A stretch of DNA of 64,000 bases from Phylloscopus collybita (lineage: Eukaryota; Chordata; Aves; Passeriformes; Phylloscopidae), in contig JAJNNQ010000075.1 in the NCBI GenBank assembly GCA_027886175.1, positions 54,931,001 to 54,995,000 of the forward strand. Reading direction: 5' to 3'. Below the pieces are notes generated by a model. It was given only the letters and a program-made list of their open reading frames with translations. It was not told the origin of the DNA and made no database searches. Numbering within the stretch: the stretch's first letter is position 1; every line of letters begins with the position of its first letter. A program made the translations under genes and the position numbers. Below, in pieces: positions 29,266-43,739 of the stretch.

Positions 29266-32200
29266 CAGCATAAAAGGAGCATGCTATGCAAAATCAAATA
29301 TCTGCACTTGTCCTCTTCATATTTCTCATTTTTTCATGGATCACTAGAAAACCTGAATGTGAGTTTGGTTCACTAAAATTTAAGTTCAGCTTTTTTTGAG
29401 GTCTTGAATACACCAAGAGGCTCTGCAGACATCAGCCTTGTCCCTTCTCTGTGCTGTGCCATAGGTATTCCTGTGTCATTTATTCACTTATCTTGCTGGT
29501 TCTGACCTTGCTGATATGACTTACAGGCTTTGACTTAGATCTCTTTTGTCACTGTGGATTCACATGGGCACCACGAGGCTGCCCCCCAAGCTTGTCTCTT
29601 CTCATGAGTCCTGCCAGGCTGTACCCTTGCTGGTGAGGACACCAGTTCCCTTGCTCTCACCTTGTCTTGCTCTCACCATTGGCTTTAGCTTACATTTTTC
29701 TTCATGAAACTGCCCAGCCTTCCTGTGCACAGGCTTATGCTTGTTGTCATTTTGTTTAGGCTTATTTATTTACAATTATTATTCAGTAGAGAGCTACTCA
29801 GCTGAAGCTAAAAGGTCAATTTATGGAGATTGAGTTCTTGTTATTCCCAATTCAGCGATTTAGCAAAAAACTTATTAGAAGCTTAGTGAATTAGGTATTG
29901 CTCAGTGGGGTGTTGATCTCCATTAAGTCTCTTATTAAAATCAGCTTTAGGAAAGAATGGAAAAACTTGCTCTTTTTCCACAGAAACCCAAAACTCAGAA
30001 ACATTTGCATGGTTAAGACATTTGGCAAAACCTCTGAAGTCTGTTAGAGATGTAAAAATACACAAAGTGGGTGAAAAAAAACCCAACATAGGATAATTTG
30101 AAATGAATATATACATATTTTTTTACTCTCAAAGTACAAGTGTTCCATTGAAGATAAGGTAGTTGAAGTTTAGTGTACAATAGGCATGAGGTGCACCACC
30201 TAATATTTTACCTTAAATATTCGCAAAGAAGGAATAATCATGATGAATCAAAACATTGGTTACTAAAAAGCAGTTGCCCTCCTGTCACTAGTGATGTTGA
30301 TGTCCAGGGGCTTCTCCAAGCATCACTAGAGAACAGTGCAATGACAAACTTCACCTATTAATACTATTTTCTTTTCGCCAGAATTTCTTATAAATAAACA
30401 TATTTACAAGGATAGTGATTTTAGGATTGAGCTTCTGGGTAAAACAGAGGATTTTCAGCTCTTGCTTTTTTCATGCCAGCAGTTTGAAAAAGAAGCAGCT
30501 CAAAACCATTCTGACATACTGCCACTGATCACTGAACGAGTATTTTGTCCATCTATCCTGTAAAGCTATCTAAAATATTTTAAAAAACCTTCTGATTTAA
30601 AAGGCAAGTAATTCTTTAAGGGTTAGATGCTTGTGTGCTGAACAGGTCTTAAACCTTTTGGAGCAATAGGATGTCCACATGACCTGTTTTCATGAGGACG
30701 CATAAGACAAGCTAAATAAATTAGGCTTGTAGGGCATTGGCAACATGATGCCACAGCTCAGGGAATTCAGGCTAGTTAACAGATGTTTCAAATCCAAAGT
30801 ATATTCCATGCAGCCACCACAAGACTTAAACTACAGAAGTATTCCTGACCACAAGTAATTTGCTCGGCTCCTTGGCCAATGTACCATTACGGCTCTGGCT
30901 GACGTTTCACACTTTGTGCTGTACATCACAAAGAACTGCGTATTCAGAGTTAGGCACTGGGTGGTGCCGAAGAGCTAGCTAGTAGGGAAAGGTACTTGTG
31001 CAGATCTTAAACTGACTAATAGTCACCTTTTCTTGTGGAGCAGGATTCATTCTTCAAAATATCTCATCTGGTTCCCTAGACCTAATCAGGTACCTTGAGT
31101 TAGTTTTCCTATTTGTAAAAGCATACTGAGATGAAGTCCTGAGTTGTATTTCTTTCTCCTATATTTGAAGTTACAAATATATTCCTGTAAGTAACATATC
31201 CTTTTCATATTATTTTATCACTGAAAAGGTTTTACAACCTAACCTTGTCAAATTTGAAATAATTTTTTTCCAAAGTACTGTATTTAATCTTACTGTGCAT
31301 TTAATGCAGACTATAGAAAGATTATCTTATTTCTTTTTTTTTTTTTCTTAATTGATTTTACATAACGTAAGTGCAAGCAAACATTAGAGGAAAAGAAATT
31401 ATGTGTTAGTTTACCATCACGTCACAGTATTTTAACCAAGGTAAATATACAGGTCTCAAATATAGAGACCAAGTAACACTAAAAAATAATTTATTCAATG
31501 TGTCTTTTAAAATTACTCTGATTAGAGTTATTTCACTAAATAAATGGCAATATTCTGCTTTAAAAGAAGACAGCATTCAACAACAGCATTTGTCGATATT
31601 TACTCACCATCTTCAGTTTGAAAAGTTTTAAATTAGTCTGAAAATTATATGCAGTTACACTTACAATTACAGCTATTTATGTGTAAATAACAGGAATAAA
31701 ATCATGTTTATCTATCTCTATCAGGTTTCCAGGCCAAAAGCATTTTCTATGTTTGCCTGAGGGTTAAATTTTCTTCAGGATCTTACCTTAATTCTAATTT
31801 TATTTCTAAGGATAGGTGCATTGATATCAAAAGTTTTGTAGTTTAACTTTCAGTAGCTATTCAAAACAAGATTTCTCAAAATGTATGAATATTTTTATGA
31901 CTTAGAAATCCATAACAAAAAAAAAATATTATTGCGAAATTGGCCTGTCCGTAGATATCGAGAAGCCAAAATTTCACCTGCAACTAAGCTGAAGCTGAAA
32001 CAAGCTTCTTTAGCAGTCATCTGTGTCCTGGTATATCAACTGCCCAAATGCACAGAATGTATTGCAAGCATTAAAAAGCTATCTGATTCTTTCAAATATC
32101 TTGCAACTTTAGGAGGTCTTTGTTAAAGGGAGAATTGGAGTGAATATTGTCTGATCTAGTCACTTATCCCTAATTTATATCTATACCATAATGAAGACAG

Positions 32201-33293
32201 CAATAAAAATTAGTCACTCCCACACTTGCTTTGCATTGCAGACACTTGTGCTGAAATAGTCACCTTCACCAGGAGAGCTGAGACTTGGCCCAAGGAGAAG
32301 ACTTTTAACACAAAGCTGCCACAGAGCTGTAGGAAGCTCAGCAGTAGCTCTCTATCCATGCATTCATATTAAGAGATGCCCATGGATTGCACCAGTTATC
32401 AGAGTACTGCCACAGACACTAATAAAAAAAAAAATGCAAGTGAAGTAGAAAAAACCCCAGAAGAGTTAATAGAAATACAATGAAAACAAATGTGGTAAAC
32501 ACAGTAATAAGTAAATAAAAAAATAAACATCCTTGTCTTTCCAAACCACAAAACACAGCAGACCAAAAAATTACTTCCAAAAAATATTTTTATCTAGCTG
32601 TGCACACTTATTCCATTTGATGTATTTAAAGTTGTTTAATTCTCTCCACCACCTAATAATATGTGTCTTAATATGCAAACTATAAACTACAGTACTTCGG
32701 GGTAATTAGTTAATCAATCAAAATAATTCTCATTTATACCCATATTCCTGTGGTCTAGGGAGGTCATTTTAATGCTCTGCAAATACCTTTAAGCAAACCC
32801 CAGGGACAAATCAGGTAAAAAGCAATGTAAGCAGCTATTTTTCTCTAGCCATGTGCAGTGTTTATACTCTGCTGGTAAACACCGTAGGTTGATTTTATTG
32901 AGCTTTTTGAGTATAATGAGCATAAATGTGACATATACCACCATATGGTTTCTACACATGGACAGGCTGCAATTAATGCTGCAACTGATAATTTGTCCCG
33001 TACTTGTGTGTTTATCTGTCAAAGTTAACTCATTTGCAAAGAGCATCTGTGTGTTTACACGTGTATGTGACTGTAGGCATAACCACTTCTGTCTTTAACT
33101 ACTGGTTGTGCAGAATAAAGCCTGTTAGTAATATATATGGTCAGTAGCAGAATGCAGAAGAAACACTTATGTCAAGAAAGCTGTAAAAATGATGTGCTAT
33201 AGTACTGCTATTTTTTTTCTTGGTCTTAATTTGAAAACAACCAAAAAACTTAATACTGTTCTAATTGAACTATTACTATTAAATTGTCCCCTG

Positions 33294-33379
33294 TATATAC
33301 TGTCATATATATAGTGTGTATATATATATATATCTCCCTTTTCATATATATTGCACTCTACTATCATATATATAGCACA
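33294..33379. repeat. TA-rich simple repeat with a direct duplication
   Basis: TCATATATATAG occurs at about 33303 and again at about 33364, flanking a (TA)n run. Confidence 0.75.
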
Positions 33380-36300
33380 TTTAAGACAGTGGCCTAAATT
33401 CCTTAATTAAATCTTTGCTCTGATTTCAGTCATTGCATCTGCTGAAAAATCTCTGAAGTTATAAGTAATTTTTTAAACAAAAATCACATGAAACATGCAA
33501 CTAGAAAAATAAGGAACTTGTAGTATTTGTGATCTAGGAGTGGATAACTCACAGAATAATTCTACAGCACCAGGACTGATTGCTTTGTCAAGTCATACTG
33601 AGAAAAATATGCATGCCTACTGAGGAGGTTTCTCTCTCTCTTTCACCCTATTTAGAGAATGATTAGACAGATACTGTAAGCAAGGAGGCACATCTTTCCC
33701 CTTTTCCTCGTAAAGGACACCCTGAAACTCAGTACAAAAATTGAGATAATTTCATTACAAAATTCTCTTTTTTTTACACTCTAAGTACACAATCTTATTT
33801 TTTGTCTCCTTGGGTAATACTTTTGCATACATTCCTCATACAAAAATACCAGAAAAATCACTTTAGCCAACAGAGAAATACCAGATCTCAGCATGGTAGG
33901 CAACCAATCTTTCTTGGATCTTTGAATGAAAGTTATTTCAAAATAGCATTTAACACTTGCCAGTTATACTCAAACAAATATAAACAAAACTACACAAATA
34001 AGTTTCAGGTGATAAATTAGATTATATTGCCTAAATGTAATGCTTGTTTATGCTGTTGATCAACATGTATGATGTATTTATATGTCATTAAACTTTCACA
34101 TGGTACTGGTGAAATAAGCAGTTTGATTTTAGCAGAGCAGCTGGTATGTGAAATCTATATATCTTTCTGGCAAAAAATATACAGTAAAATATTACAAGTT
34201 TTTGCTACTACTGAGCAAAAAACAGTAAATGCAGCATAATATAACTGCATATATATGGGCTAAACAGTAATGAAAATCAAAATGTATGTGAATATTGGGA
34301 ATATTTGAAAGTAGGTAAGAGTAGGTTTAATAAAATCTACTTTTTGAACTGCATATATTATTTAATAATGTGGCATGAGCAGAGTTTCCAACAAAGATAC
34401 AGGTATAAAATTTATGACTTTGAGGAACGTTCTGTTTAACTTTGTTGTTTCAAGTATTTTATGTCAAATGCAAGCTGAGATTTTTTATTTTTTTCCCTTA
34501 AGACATGAAAATATTTGAATCTTTTCAATACTAATAGTAAAGAAATGTGCACCAAAACTTTGTTGGAAGTGTACTTGCCAAGTATGAAGGTTGCTGTTAA
34601 CTACAAAAAAAAAAAAAAAGAATAAAAAAGCCTGTACTAAAATCCACCTTCAGCATAACTCAGTTGGAGCTAATGAAGCTGTGCTGCATGGACTGTGTTG
34701 TGTTTCCATAGGGCTGTTCTAAAATTATACACTTGCTTCAAATATGAAAACCAGTGTTGATAGGGAAAGGAATGGAGACACATTCACCACTGTCATATCT
34801 TCCCTGCCATCTGTGGAGACTTCTGCTCATGTTTTTGTAAGATTACTTTAAAAAAATTTAAAAAGTAGTTGCAGAACAGTAGATTGTGGGTTAATTGAGT
34901 GGCAGCCAGGAGAAATCAAAGGGCAAGAATAATTGGGTATTCTCCTTTATGAGCCAGCAGTTCCCTCACCATTTGACTTTGCTTAACTTAAAAACAAAGA
35001 TTTCACTGGTAGTACGCTGCATTTGGCCAATTTTTTTTTAAGTCTCCATACGGGAAAGATTTAAAGCTACTTAAAATAGCTGCACATCCCATTCTGTAGC
35101 AATGTTTCATTCATCCACTGAGTAAACGTGTATAGAGTGGTGATTATTTTTTTTTTCCAAAACCCCTAGAATTAATACTAAGGGACAGCTTTAAAGGTAA
35201 TTTAAGGGTGTAGTATTCAATAGTGCTTGTATCATACAAGACAGGTACATACTGTCTGTTTAATTGTCACTACTAATTTAACCAAATCCACTCTTGGTCA
35301 ATCAATTGCAATTGGTTTTAATTCTTATTGGTTTGTTTCCTATGTATTGTATTTGTTAATTTCATGACCTAGTTGGATAAAGTAATAATTCACCGATTGG
35401 ATAAAGTAACAAAATCAAATATCCATAACAACTTAGGTCTCTTTCAGTGTCTTAGGTAACAAAAATGTAAATCCAATAGGTCACATGCAGCAACAATTTG
35501 GTTTGGGGGCTAAGTAAATCATGTTTAAATCTAAAAAAAAATTCAGGATTGATAGATTCTAACAATTGTTTGGGCAGAGTGATGTGCAAATGATTAACTG
35601 TGGCAATAGTTTTGAGCACCCTGTATTATAATTTCCATAGCAAAGTTGGACTAACCTGTAAAGAGAGAAAAATATAGATATAGACTGCCAACCTTTTACA
35701 TCAACTAAAAATATCAGTGGGTTTTTTTGTTTGGTTTTTTTTTTAATCAAAAGCTGATGAAACCTGATGCAATAACAGAAACATAAGCCAGTTGGTCTGC
35801 AGGGCACCAGGAGCATGGCCTCCAGGGGACACATGCCAGCAACTCTCATAGCAGCAAAACATTTGCACCAAGGCCTTCAGTTCTGAGCATGGTCAAAAAC
35901 ACACCTCAGGATCCTACACTTTTCTTTCTAAATATATCTCTTCATTGAAGAGTTAGTCTATTGGAGAAATTCCACTGACATCCCCTCTGCAGGAGAAAAA
36001 AAGCAAAAGAAAGAACAAAGCAATCTTCATTTGCCATGCATGGAGCCAGGGCTACACAGCAGTCCAGGCTTAAGAGATTGTTGTTTCCTACAACAGTAGA
36101 AAACTACCAGGAAAAAGGAAAACACTTGTACAAAGTAGCAAGTCGATTTACTGCAAAACAACAGAGAAAATACAAAAGAACTCATTTTCAGCTATTTCAG
36201 AATATCAATTTGCCTGCATCTAATAACAGAGGATCACATATTATTTTTTAATTCACTGATATGTAAAAAAGAGTGTGACAGATTATTAAAATATTCAGAG

Positions 36301-36496
36301 GGTGAATAGAGTATCAGTCCAAGATAATATTCCCTGCAGGTTTTAGATACAGAAAAACACCTCTGCATGGTAACCATTTTAGCTCCCAGGAGTCTCCAGG
36401 GAAGCAAGGAAGGTATGACTATACACAGCATGCAGTCCCTCATTTACCTTTTTCATGATTAGTCCTGGTCCAGAAAAGATATTAAACATTCTGTTA

Positions 36497-36522
36497 TTTG
36501 TTTGTTTGTTTGTTTGTTTGTT
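36497..36522. repeat. (TTTG)n simple repeat
   Basis: Six or more TTTG units without interruption. Confidence 0.9.
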
Positions 36523-38633
36523 CATTGAAATTCTCCAAAGAATAAAAAAAATAGAAGAAATTTTAGAATATTCCCTTCTTTGCATAACAGTGTTCTCAGT
36601 GATTGAAGATTGTTGGGATATTGGGAACACTGTGAATGCTCAGATGTAACTTCCTCACAATATTAGTGAGACAATTGAAAATTTGCTAAATATTCCCCTT
36701 TGATAAATAACTATAAAGTTAAGCTTCCTTTTGCAAGAACCATTCTTCTGTTTTATTCAGGAACAGGTTTCTTTTAAATGTACATGTACAAGAGCAGGAA
36801 ATGCAGAACAAGTATTGCCATATCCTTTTAATGTATCAGGTCCTTGGAGCAGCTCATTTTAGTCTGTGATGATTTCCTTTTGCCAAGAGACAAAATCCTT
36901 ATCTAACAAGTCCCTTGCACTTGCTGATTTTATTTTGGATAACTGTAACAGTGCCACAAGCTTCAGAGATGTGTCTGACATCTACTGACACCTCTGTATT
37001 ATACATCTCTTAAATAGTTTCAGGCATTGTTACATCCTAAAGCTGAATGTGGCTGTGGTGTGACTTTTTACTTCTGTTACCAATTTATCTGCCATCTCTT
37101 TTTATTTTTTTTTTTCCTTCCTTGTCTTCAGGTCATTTAGTTCCCTAGGAGCATGTAGCATCTATCTTTTTCAGACAGGATTATTTACGAATGGGTCACT
37201 GCCCATCAGAACTCAGAACTTCCTCTCTTTTCAGGTATTTTCCAAAACTAACTCATTTCTCCTGGAATTGCTGTAAATATCCCAAATTGTAGAACTTTGG
37301 ACTTTTAAAATTCAGTTTCTCTTTTATAAATTTCCTTTTTTGGTGAAGTTTTGTTTTGGGGGGTTCTTTGGTAGGACTTTTTTCATTTGGAAAGGAAAAA
37401 AATAGTCTAAATAAAACCCATGCAGAAATCTTGTTCACTGAAAATCTTTCCCATCTTTTAAATACACCTTTTGAGACATCTACACTAAGCAGGGGTTACT
37501 TCATTATTCTTCTAAGGCAGGGCATAGAATTACAATGGCACACCAACTCTGTATAAGGGGTCAATATTCACACACCTTGCGCTGTATGTTGCACAGTAGG
37601 GAAGGACAGAGTGTACCAATTAAGAAGGTACAGAAGCTGAAAAAAAAAGCAATCACTTTATTTTTTTTCTTTATAATTGCCAGTATCAGGGTACGCTGTG
37701 AGAGAAGCCCTACTGCTCAAGAAAAATATGTTTCATCCAAAGGAAAATCAAAGATAGTTCGTCCCAATTTGCAAGTCACTGAGAAAAAAAAAAAAAAAAA
37801 CAAAGAAGGAAAAAGAACGTTAATGTGATGATTCTGTGTGCAGAAGAGGAAAAGACAACCACGTTGTTAAATCATTAATTTTTTTCCTACACTAAGGAAC
37901 ACACATTAAGGCCAAAAAAGTTGGCACATATTCCATTTTGCTGCATCTCACAATACAAAATCTAAGGTCACTAACAAATGATCAGGCTCAATAACTTAAT
38001 ACAATACTTAATGTAAGAAGGCCTGAGAGTCTGCAAAGTTGCATATGATCTTCAGTTTTAAACAGGAGGCTTTTCATATTTAAAAGAAATGCAACAAAAT
38101 GCACATATTTTCATATTGAAAATGTACAAGGAAGAAGGTAGAGGAATAATGAGAACTTTTCCTTGCTTTTTTATTAAATAAGCCTAATTAATGCAAGCAT
38201 CAAGTATACAGACAGAGGGAGCCCATGCTTTAAACACAGCATCCTTTCAAAACATCAATTTGTAGATTTTATACTATATCATAGAAAGAGAAGCCGCCTC
38301 AACACAGTATATGTCTTTTCTAATCACCCAACAGCTGCAACAATTATGTCACAAGATTTGTGAATCTCACGCAGTTCTAAATCTCATGCCCACTCAAAAC
38401 TATTCTAATGGTTTTATATCTGCCTGGATAGTAAAAGACATGACATCTCCTGTTTATAGCCTGACCTCCAAATCTCTGACTTCTTACCCTGACATCTTTG
38501 GTCTCATCCTGGCTATCTGGTAGTATTTCAAACACTTTAAAAAATAATGTCTTTTACAATTTGAAAAGAGTTTATTATGTAGCACTTTATCAGTTTCTAC
38601 TTTGAATTATCATTCTGAACTAATTCCTTCATG

Positions 38634-38696
38634 TCTTTGTTTGTTTGTTCGTTTGTTTGTGGGTTTTTGGTGTTTTTTTTTTGTTTTTTTTTTTGT
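38634..38696. repeat. GTTT and poly-T low-complexity tract
   Basis: GTTT units followed by T runs broken by single G bases. Confidence 0.85.
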
Positions 38697-40554
38697 GGTC
38701 TGTAAATTTAATGCTGCACTAATTCAGGCTTTTCTTGAGCTGCTATTTAAATCACAGGCTAAGAAGAGACAGTTTTTTGATGCTTAGCTTTTTCTCTCTA
38801 ATCTCTAGTTTTTTCTCTCTAATCCACATGTAGAAAACATCTTTATTACTTATTCATTTATTTATTTTTTGCAAATAAAGCATTAAAAGTGTATAGATAG
38901 AGTTCCATTCCTCCAGTGCACATATCCTCTCCCCCTACAAAAGATCCTGTGAGATCCTGTGACCTTCTGTCTGTCAAGAGCCACATTTGCTTTCTTTCTT
39001 GTTCTTTCTTTTTTTTTTTTTCTGATGTAGAACCATTCAAGCTTCAGTCACACTAAACAATCATCTCTTTGCCCTCATTCTTGAAAAACCAAATGTGATT
39101 TCATTACCACTGCCCAGAATTTGTTCCCCAAACCAGTTATCTGCAAGAGGAAAATTGATACTGGAAAAAACAATGAGTAAAACAATATTTTAACTTCATT
39201 TTTAATATGAAAAAAATGAAGATTTAAAAAATATTATTACTTAATCTGCATCACATGCAAACAAGATGCTTGTCTTATTTCTATATGGGTATTCAGGAAC
39301 CATTTAGAAATGTCTTAAATAAATTAATTGTAAACTTATTTGATAGCTGGCTGAGTAAACACCAGTTTTAACATTATTAGGGCTGTGTATTGTTTGTTTG
39401 AATGCATTTATAAAAAGAACATAGTTATTTTCTGACCTTATGAATGAACCATTTATTTATCAAAAATTACCAATGACTATTATGAAATTATTTATATCCA
39501 TAACCAGGTATATTCTCAAACTCTGAAAGATATATAGAATACATGGTGATGTTAAACCTTAGCTTCTACACTCACTGTATGAATAAAAGAGATATTTTTG
39601 GAAGGAAATCATGAATCTATACAATACTTGACATTTTGATTTTTCTTTCATTCTAGAAGAGATAACATGACAAAAATCACAATACAATTTTTTTATAAAG
39701 CCAAAATATTTTTGTATCAATGCAATATTGAAATAAGCTATAAAAATAATACACTAGCAATATAAATAATTTAATTAAAATAAATTATTTTTCTTTAAAA
39801 ATATATTATTTTAATACAAAAAAAATGTGGCCACATTTCTTTAAAAACTGTCAAGTCACTGAATGCTTCTTTTACTATCAAAACATATTCATAAAAATTC
39901 AGCCACATTGTTCACCTAAACCAAAATCACACTGCTTTTATAGATTCATTTCAACATGATACTCTCTCATTTAAGAAACAAAATATTTTCAAAGGATGGA
40001 GAGACAATTTCATTCCAATATGTAATGATCTTTTTGTCCTGGGCAAAATTCAGCATAGCAGTTTTATTGGTATAATATTTCTGGGGCAGAAATTCAATAA
40101 CAGGGGAACCAAGTTATTCAGCTATGAAAGCTGTCTGTCTGGAGACATGCTATTAAACAACACTTGAGCTTTCTGTTTACTTTGGTGGTATTTATAGTTA
40201 TGGCTAAGCATTTGCAGCTTGCACTTGCTAAATATTTCTAAAATGCAGTTGCTGTAATAGACAGCACAAATCATCATAGCTTCAGCGGTATTCTTTTTTG
40301 AAGAAATAAAAAGCAGAGGCAAGAGAAGACTTTTGTTGCTGTTCACTTTGCTTCTACATCTTATTCTTCAGTGCCCTGTTGCTTTTTAAATAATGCATTG
40401 ATACTACTTTTTATTAAGGTGTATGTATTCCCCATTATTATAGTACCTGAACATCCCATACATGAAGGCTTTTATTCTCATAGATCCCCTGGACATGGAA
40501 AGCAAACACATAGAACTGAGGGCATCTAGTTTGCAGTAGGGAATCTACTCAGGC

Positions 40555-40575
40555 TTTTTTTTTTTTTTTTTTTTT
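40555..40575. repeat. Poly-T run (21 nt)
   Basis: An uninterrupted T run. On the minus strand it is a poly-A, but no gene-like sequence precedes it, so a processed pseudogene is not supported. Confidence 0.85.
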
Positions 40576-41069
40576 CCTTAAAGCAATGCTACAGCTAATC
40601 TCAAAACTATCCTGTCCAAGTTCTTGTACTTCAAGTGCACAAATTAATTCAAGGACTAGTTAAAAGAATCTATATGTTCATGTAGGTGGCAGGGCAGGGC
40701 AGGGAAGGCATGTGACAAAAGTCTTGAAGAGGAGGACATTACCATTCTGGTCATTCACAGAGACACGGATACAACCCAGCAGATCGGTTGATAGTCAAGG
40801 ACCACCAGGAAGGGGTCAGTGGAAGACCAGGGGATTAATTTTAGACCTCCCTAATGCAGGCTGTCAGTTTTACTCAAGCTACTGGACACTACCGTATTTT
40901 CATCAAGATATTAAAAATAATAGAAATAATTGCACATAAGCAAACAAAGAACCCAAAATCCAAAGCTTGAAACAGTACTGCTATGCAAAAAATTTGTCTA
41001 AATCAATCCATCAGGCCCCTCCCATCTCTAAAATTACAAAGTTAAAGCCGTAGGCTACAAAACAATTGA

Positions 41070-41655
41070 TGTGCTTTAACCCCAGTTGGTAACTCAGTAC
41101 CATGCAGCCACTTACTTCACTCCCTCATGGGGAGGAGAATTAGAAAGAAAAGGCAAATCTTGTGGGTAGAGATAAGAAAAAAATTAATAATGGAAGCACA
41201 ATATCATAGTATTATTATTTGTAATAACAAAATATTCTAATAATGTTATTAATAATAATTTTTAATTATAAGGAGAGGGAGAAAATGTAAGGGAACACAG
41301 AAGAAGTAAGAGAAGCACAACAGAATTTCTAAGATCTACTGACTGCTGCACAGACGGTCTCTGAGCACAAATTGGCCCCATTGGGGTATCTCCAATACCT
41401 CCAATATCTCCAATATCTCCTGGTTTATTTACTGGGCATTATGTCCTTTGGCCAGTTTGGTTCAGCTGTCCCAGCTGTGCTTCCTCCCAGCTTCTTGTGC
41501 ACCTGCTCACTGGCAGAGCAAGCATAAGACAATGAAAAGTCCTGGATTTAGAGCAAGTGCTACTTAGCAACAACCAAAGCAATATTCTGATACTGAATCC
41601 AAAACACAGCACTGTACCAGCTACAAATAACTCTCTTCCAGCTGAAACCAGGACA
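41070..41655 (-). mobile_element. Decayed avian solo LTR, minus strand
   Basis: The segment runs from TGTGCTTTAACCCCAGTTGG to GCTGAAACCAGGACA, a TG...CA span of 586 bp that reads like a known avian LTR family. On the minus strand CCCAGTAAATAAACC is in the place of the TATA box, which fits minus orientation. Substitutions and a small CTCCAATAT expansion (about 41389-41425) show age. I see no clear target-site duplication and no adjoining internal region. Confidence 0.7.
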
Positions 41656-42128
41656 ATAGCTTAATCAAATCACAGATAGTCACATAAATGACCCCTGACC
41701 TTTAAGCTATTATTGTCTGAAATGCAACTTACTTTTTTGTGTAAAAAAAAAAAAATCCTGGAGAAAAATTTCCTGGTTGAAAAGCTCTTTTAAAAGATGA
41801 GTGGGACAAGGTAAGATAAGAACAGGCGTACCTCTGAAGGGATTAGAGGCCACTGCAAGAGAACATATGTTGTATCATGTTTCGCTGCTCTATAACATTG
41901 AAAACCAACAAAGAAGTTAAGGATTCTACCTTTTTTTTTTCAGTGGCAGAGAGACCCATATTTTACAGCTTTGGGATTGCTCCCAAGTAAAATTTATCTT
42001 AGTCCTGATGCTCCAAGAGCCTCAGGTATCTGAGATGGCCACCTCCAAGGGCTGCTCGGCTCCTTGAAGGGATGGATCCCTACTAAATGCAAATCAAAAA
42101 CCTTACCAAGTCTGCTGGACCAAGAAGC
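41656..42128. other. Unannotated DNA
   Basis: No gene is supported. It contains A and T runs near 41745 and 41932. Confidence 0.4.
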
Positions 42129-42310
42129 TGGTGTCACACACGACACAAGAAGTGACACCCACATGTTGCAATGTCCAAGGCAGAAGAAGAGAGGTTTATT
42201 TACAGGCTTCAACATTTATCTAATTCCAGCAGAGACCATGGATTGGAGGAAGAAAATCTTCCTCTTCAACCAGACTGGGCAACCCAACAGTCCATCAACA
42301 GTCTCCTCCT
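42129..42310 (-). mobile_element. Possible LTR fragment, minus strand
   Basis: It begins TGGTGTCACACACGAC and contains an 8-bp inverted repeat (GGTGTCAC/GTGACACC). On the minus strand AATAAA lies in GTAAATAAACCTCTC, resembling the R region of bird LTRs. The right boundary is a guess. It may be the 3' LTR belonging to the env-like remnant at 43067-43650, which is on the same strand, but that link is not proven. Confidence 0.35.
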
Positions 42311-43066
42311 TATGAGAAGAAAGTAAACATGGTTAGATGGTTACAATAACAAGAAAGGTTGTTTATGTAAAATCATATCTGACTGCATTGCAAAAGGTAA
42401 ACACAGAAGGCAAGAATAGAACTTTAGAAAACTTCTAAAAGAGACAGAGGAGAACAGCAAAAACCCAGACAACAAGCTGGATGCCATAATTTAAATGTAG
42501 ACTGTGCATTTCCTGCACCGAAAAACTGGGAAATGCCAGTATTCCTGTATTTCTCCTAAAGTAGCCTCCATCAATTTTCAAGACAGAGTGATACCTCCTA
42601 GGGACAGGATTTAGCTCCTTCTGCTCTGCCAGCTCAACCGAAGAACAAAGAACCTTAGAAGGAAGACAGGGAGAGTTAGACATCTGCTTTCAAAATTTAC
42701 TGAACCTGAACTTTCAGAATTGTTGTCTAAATTTTATAACACTGCAGTAGAATATTGTGGCTTCCCACTATTACCTTTTCTTTTATATTGTTATGGTGAA
42801 TAATGTAAATGTCTCATATATATTGGAAGAATTTTTTCCCTATTATTAAATTACTCGTTGGCTTTTCTGTCTGAAATCCCTATAAAATACTCTCAAATTA
42901 AATATGCCTTTTATATGCAGTTGATTATACTACGATCAAAATAAAATTATTTATCTAATAAATATCTAGACCTTAGTGACAGTGAAAACGTACCTTGATC
43001 ATAATTTGAAACATGAAGGTTCTTTTCAGGTTCTAGCTACAAAACATATATCTCAAAAAGTTTCAA

Positions 43067-43650
43067 CTACATTTCTCTTTTCAGATAAACAGAAGGGTTA
43101 GAGGAGAGCAGGTAAGAGGACTTGTCAAAAGCAGCAGGACATTCAGTTACCTTGTGTTGAATTTTACAACCTTGGAATTCCATGTAAACAGCAGGATATC
43201 TGCTCAGCTGGAAGCATAATCCTCCTTTACCACTTAACTCTTCCAGGTAAGATCTTGGTTGTACGCATTGTGAGGCAGGTGTGGCAGGGTAATAAATAAG
43301 GGATTTAAATCCATTTCTGGTGCATTGTAGGGGTTTGCATGCTTCAGATGGGCATATCTGGAAATCAGGTGGAAGAGCCTGATTGTTGGGTCTTTTGTTT
43401 GCGGCTGTCAGGAGGAATGGCGGGTGGGAAGCATTAACAACTGCAGCCACAATACACAGTCACTCACCTTTCCTCTCTTTTCTTAGGGTACTGATCATAG
43501 GGTGTACCTCCCAAGCCTAGGGGTGTCTGGCCTCCAGGTCACCACAAAAGGCCAAGGCCATTGTGCAGGAGCAGAGCCTAAAGGGCAGACCAGTGGTGTT
43601 TGTGGGGATGAGCCATCTCCCATGGAGGAACTACATTTGACTACTCACCC
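43067..43650 (-). pseudogene. Orphan open frame with envelope-like features, probable old retroviral remnant
   Basis: From 43450 to 43067 a frame stays open for 127 codons with protein-like composition. It has seven cysteines (for example QICPSEACKPLQC), an NAS sequon near the start and many prolines, as expected of an extracellular domain. It has no ATG. Its upstream side has a stop and a donor-like AAGGTGAGT. Further upstream on the same strand (about 43650-43498) a second frame also looks protein-like (WPFVVTWRPDTPRLGRYTL) and then hits stops. This pattern fits a broken env gene, but no pol or clear LTR pair surrounds it. A lone host exon is the alternative. The family is not recognised with certainty. 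Confidence 0.4.
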
Positions 43651-43739
43651 TAGGACTTCCAGTATTCAAGGTGATGAGCATCAAAGGAACTATATGCAAG
43701 TAATAGAACATATTTACTGTATTCTAATACAATGAATAA

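Larger units (their letters stand above)
29266..41069. other. Unannotated AT-rich DNA with simple repeats
   Basis: No gene is supported in this long stretch. It holds a TATA-type tract (33294-33379), (TTTG)n (36497-36522), a GTTT/poly-T tract (38634-38696), a 21-nt T run (40555-40575), and several other A or T runs. The short frames lack domains and show no consistent codon signal. Confidence 0.45.

Noticed and set aside
40555..40640. Processed pseudogene with poly(A) on the minus strand
   Set aside because: No coding or RNA-like sequence precedes the A run, and no flanking duplication was found.
42435..42683. 82-codon minus-strand frame ending in a hydrophobic stretch, considered as the C-terminus of the env-like remnant
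   Set aside because: It has no recognisable transmembrane-subunit motif and its continuity with 43067-43450 cannot be shown.
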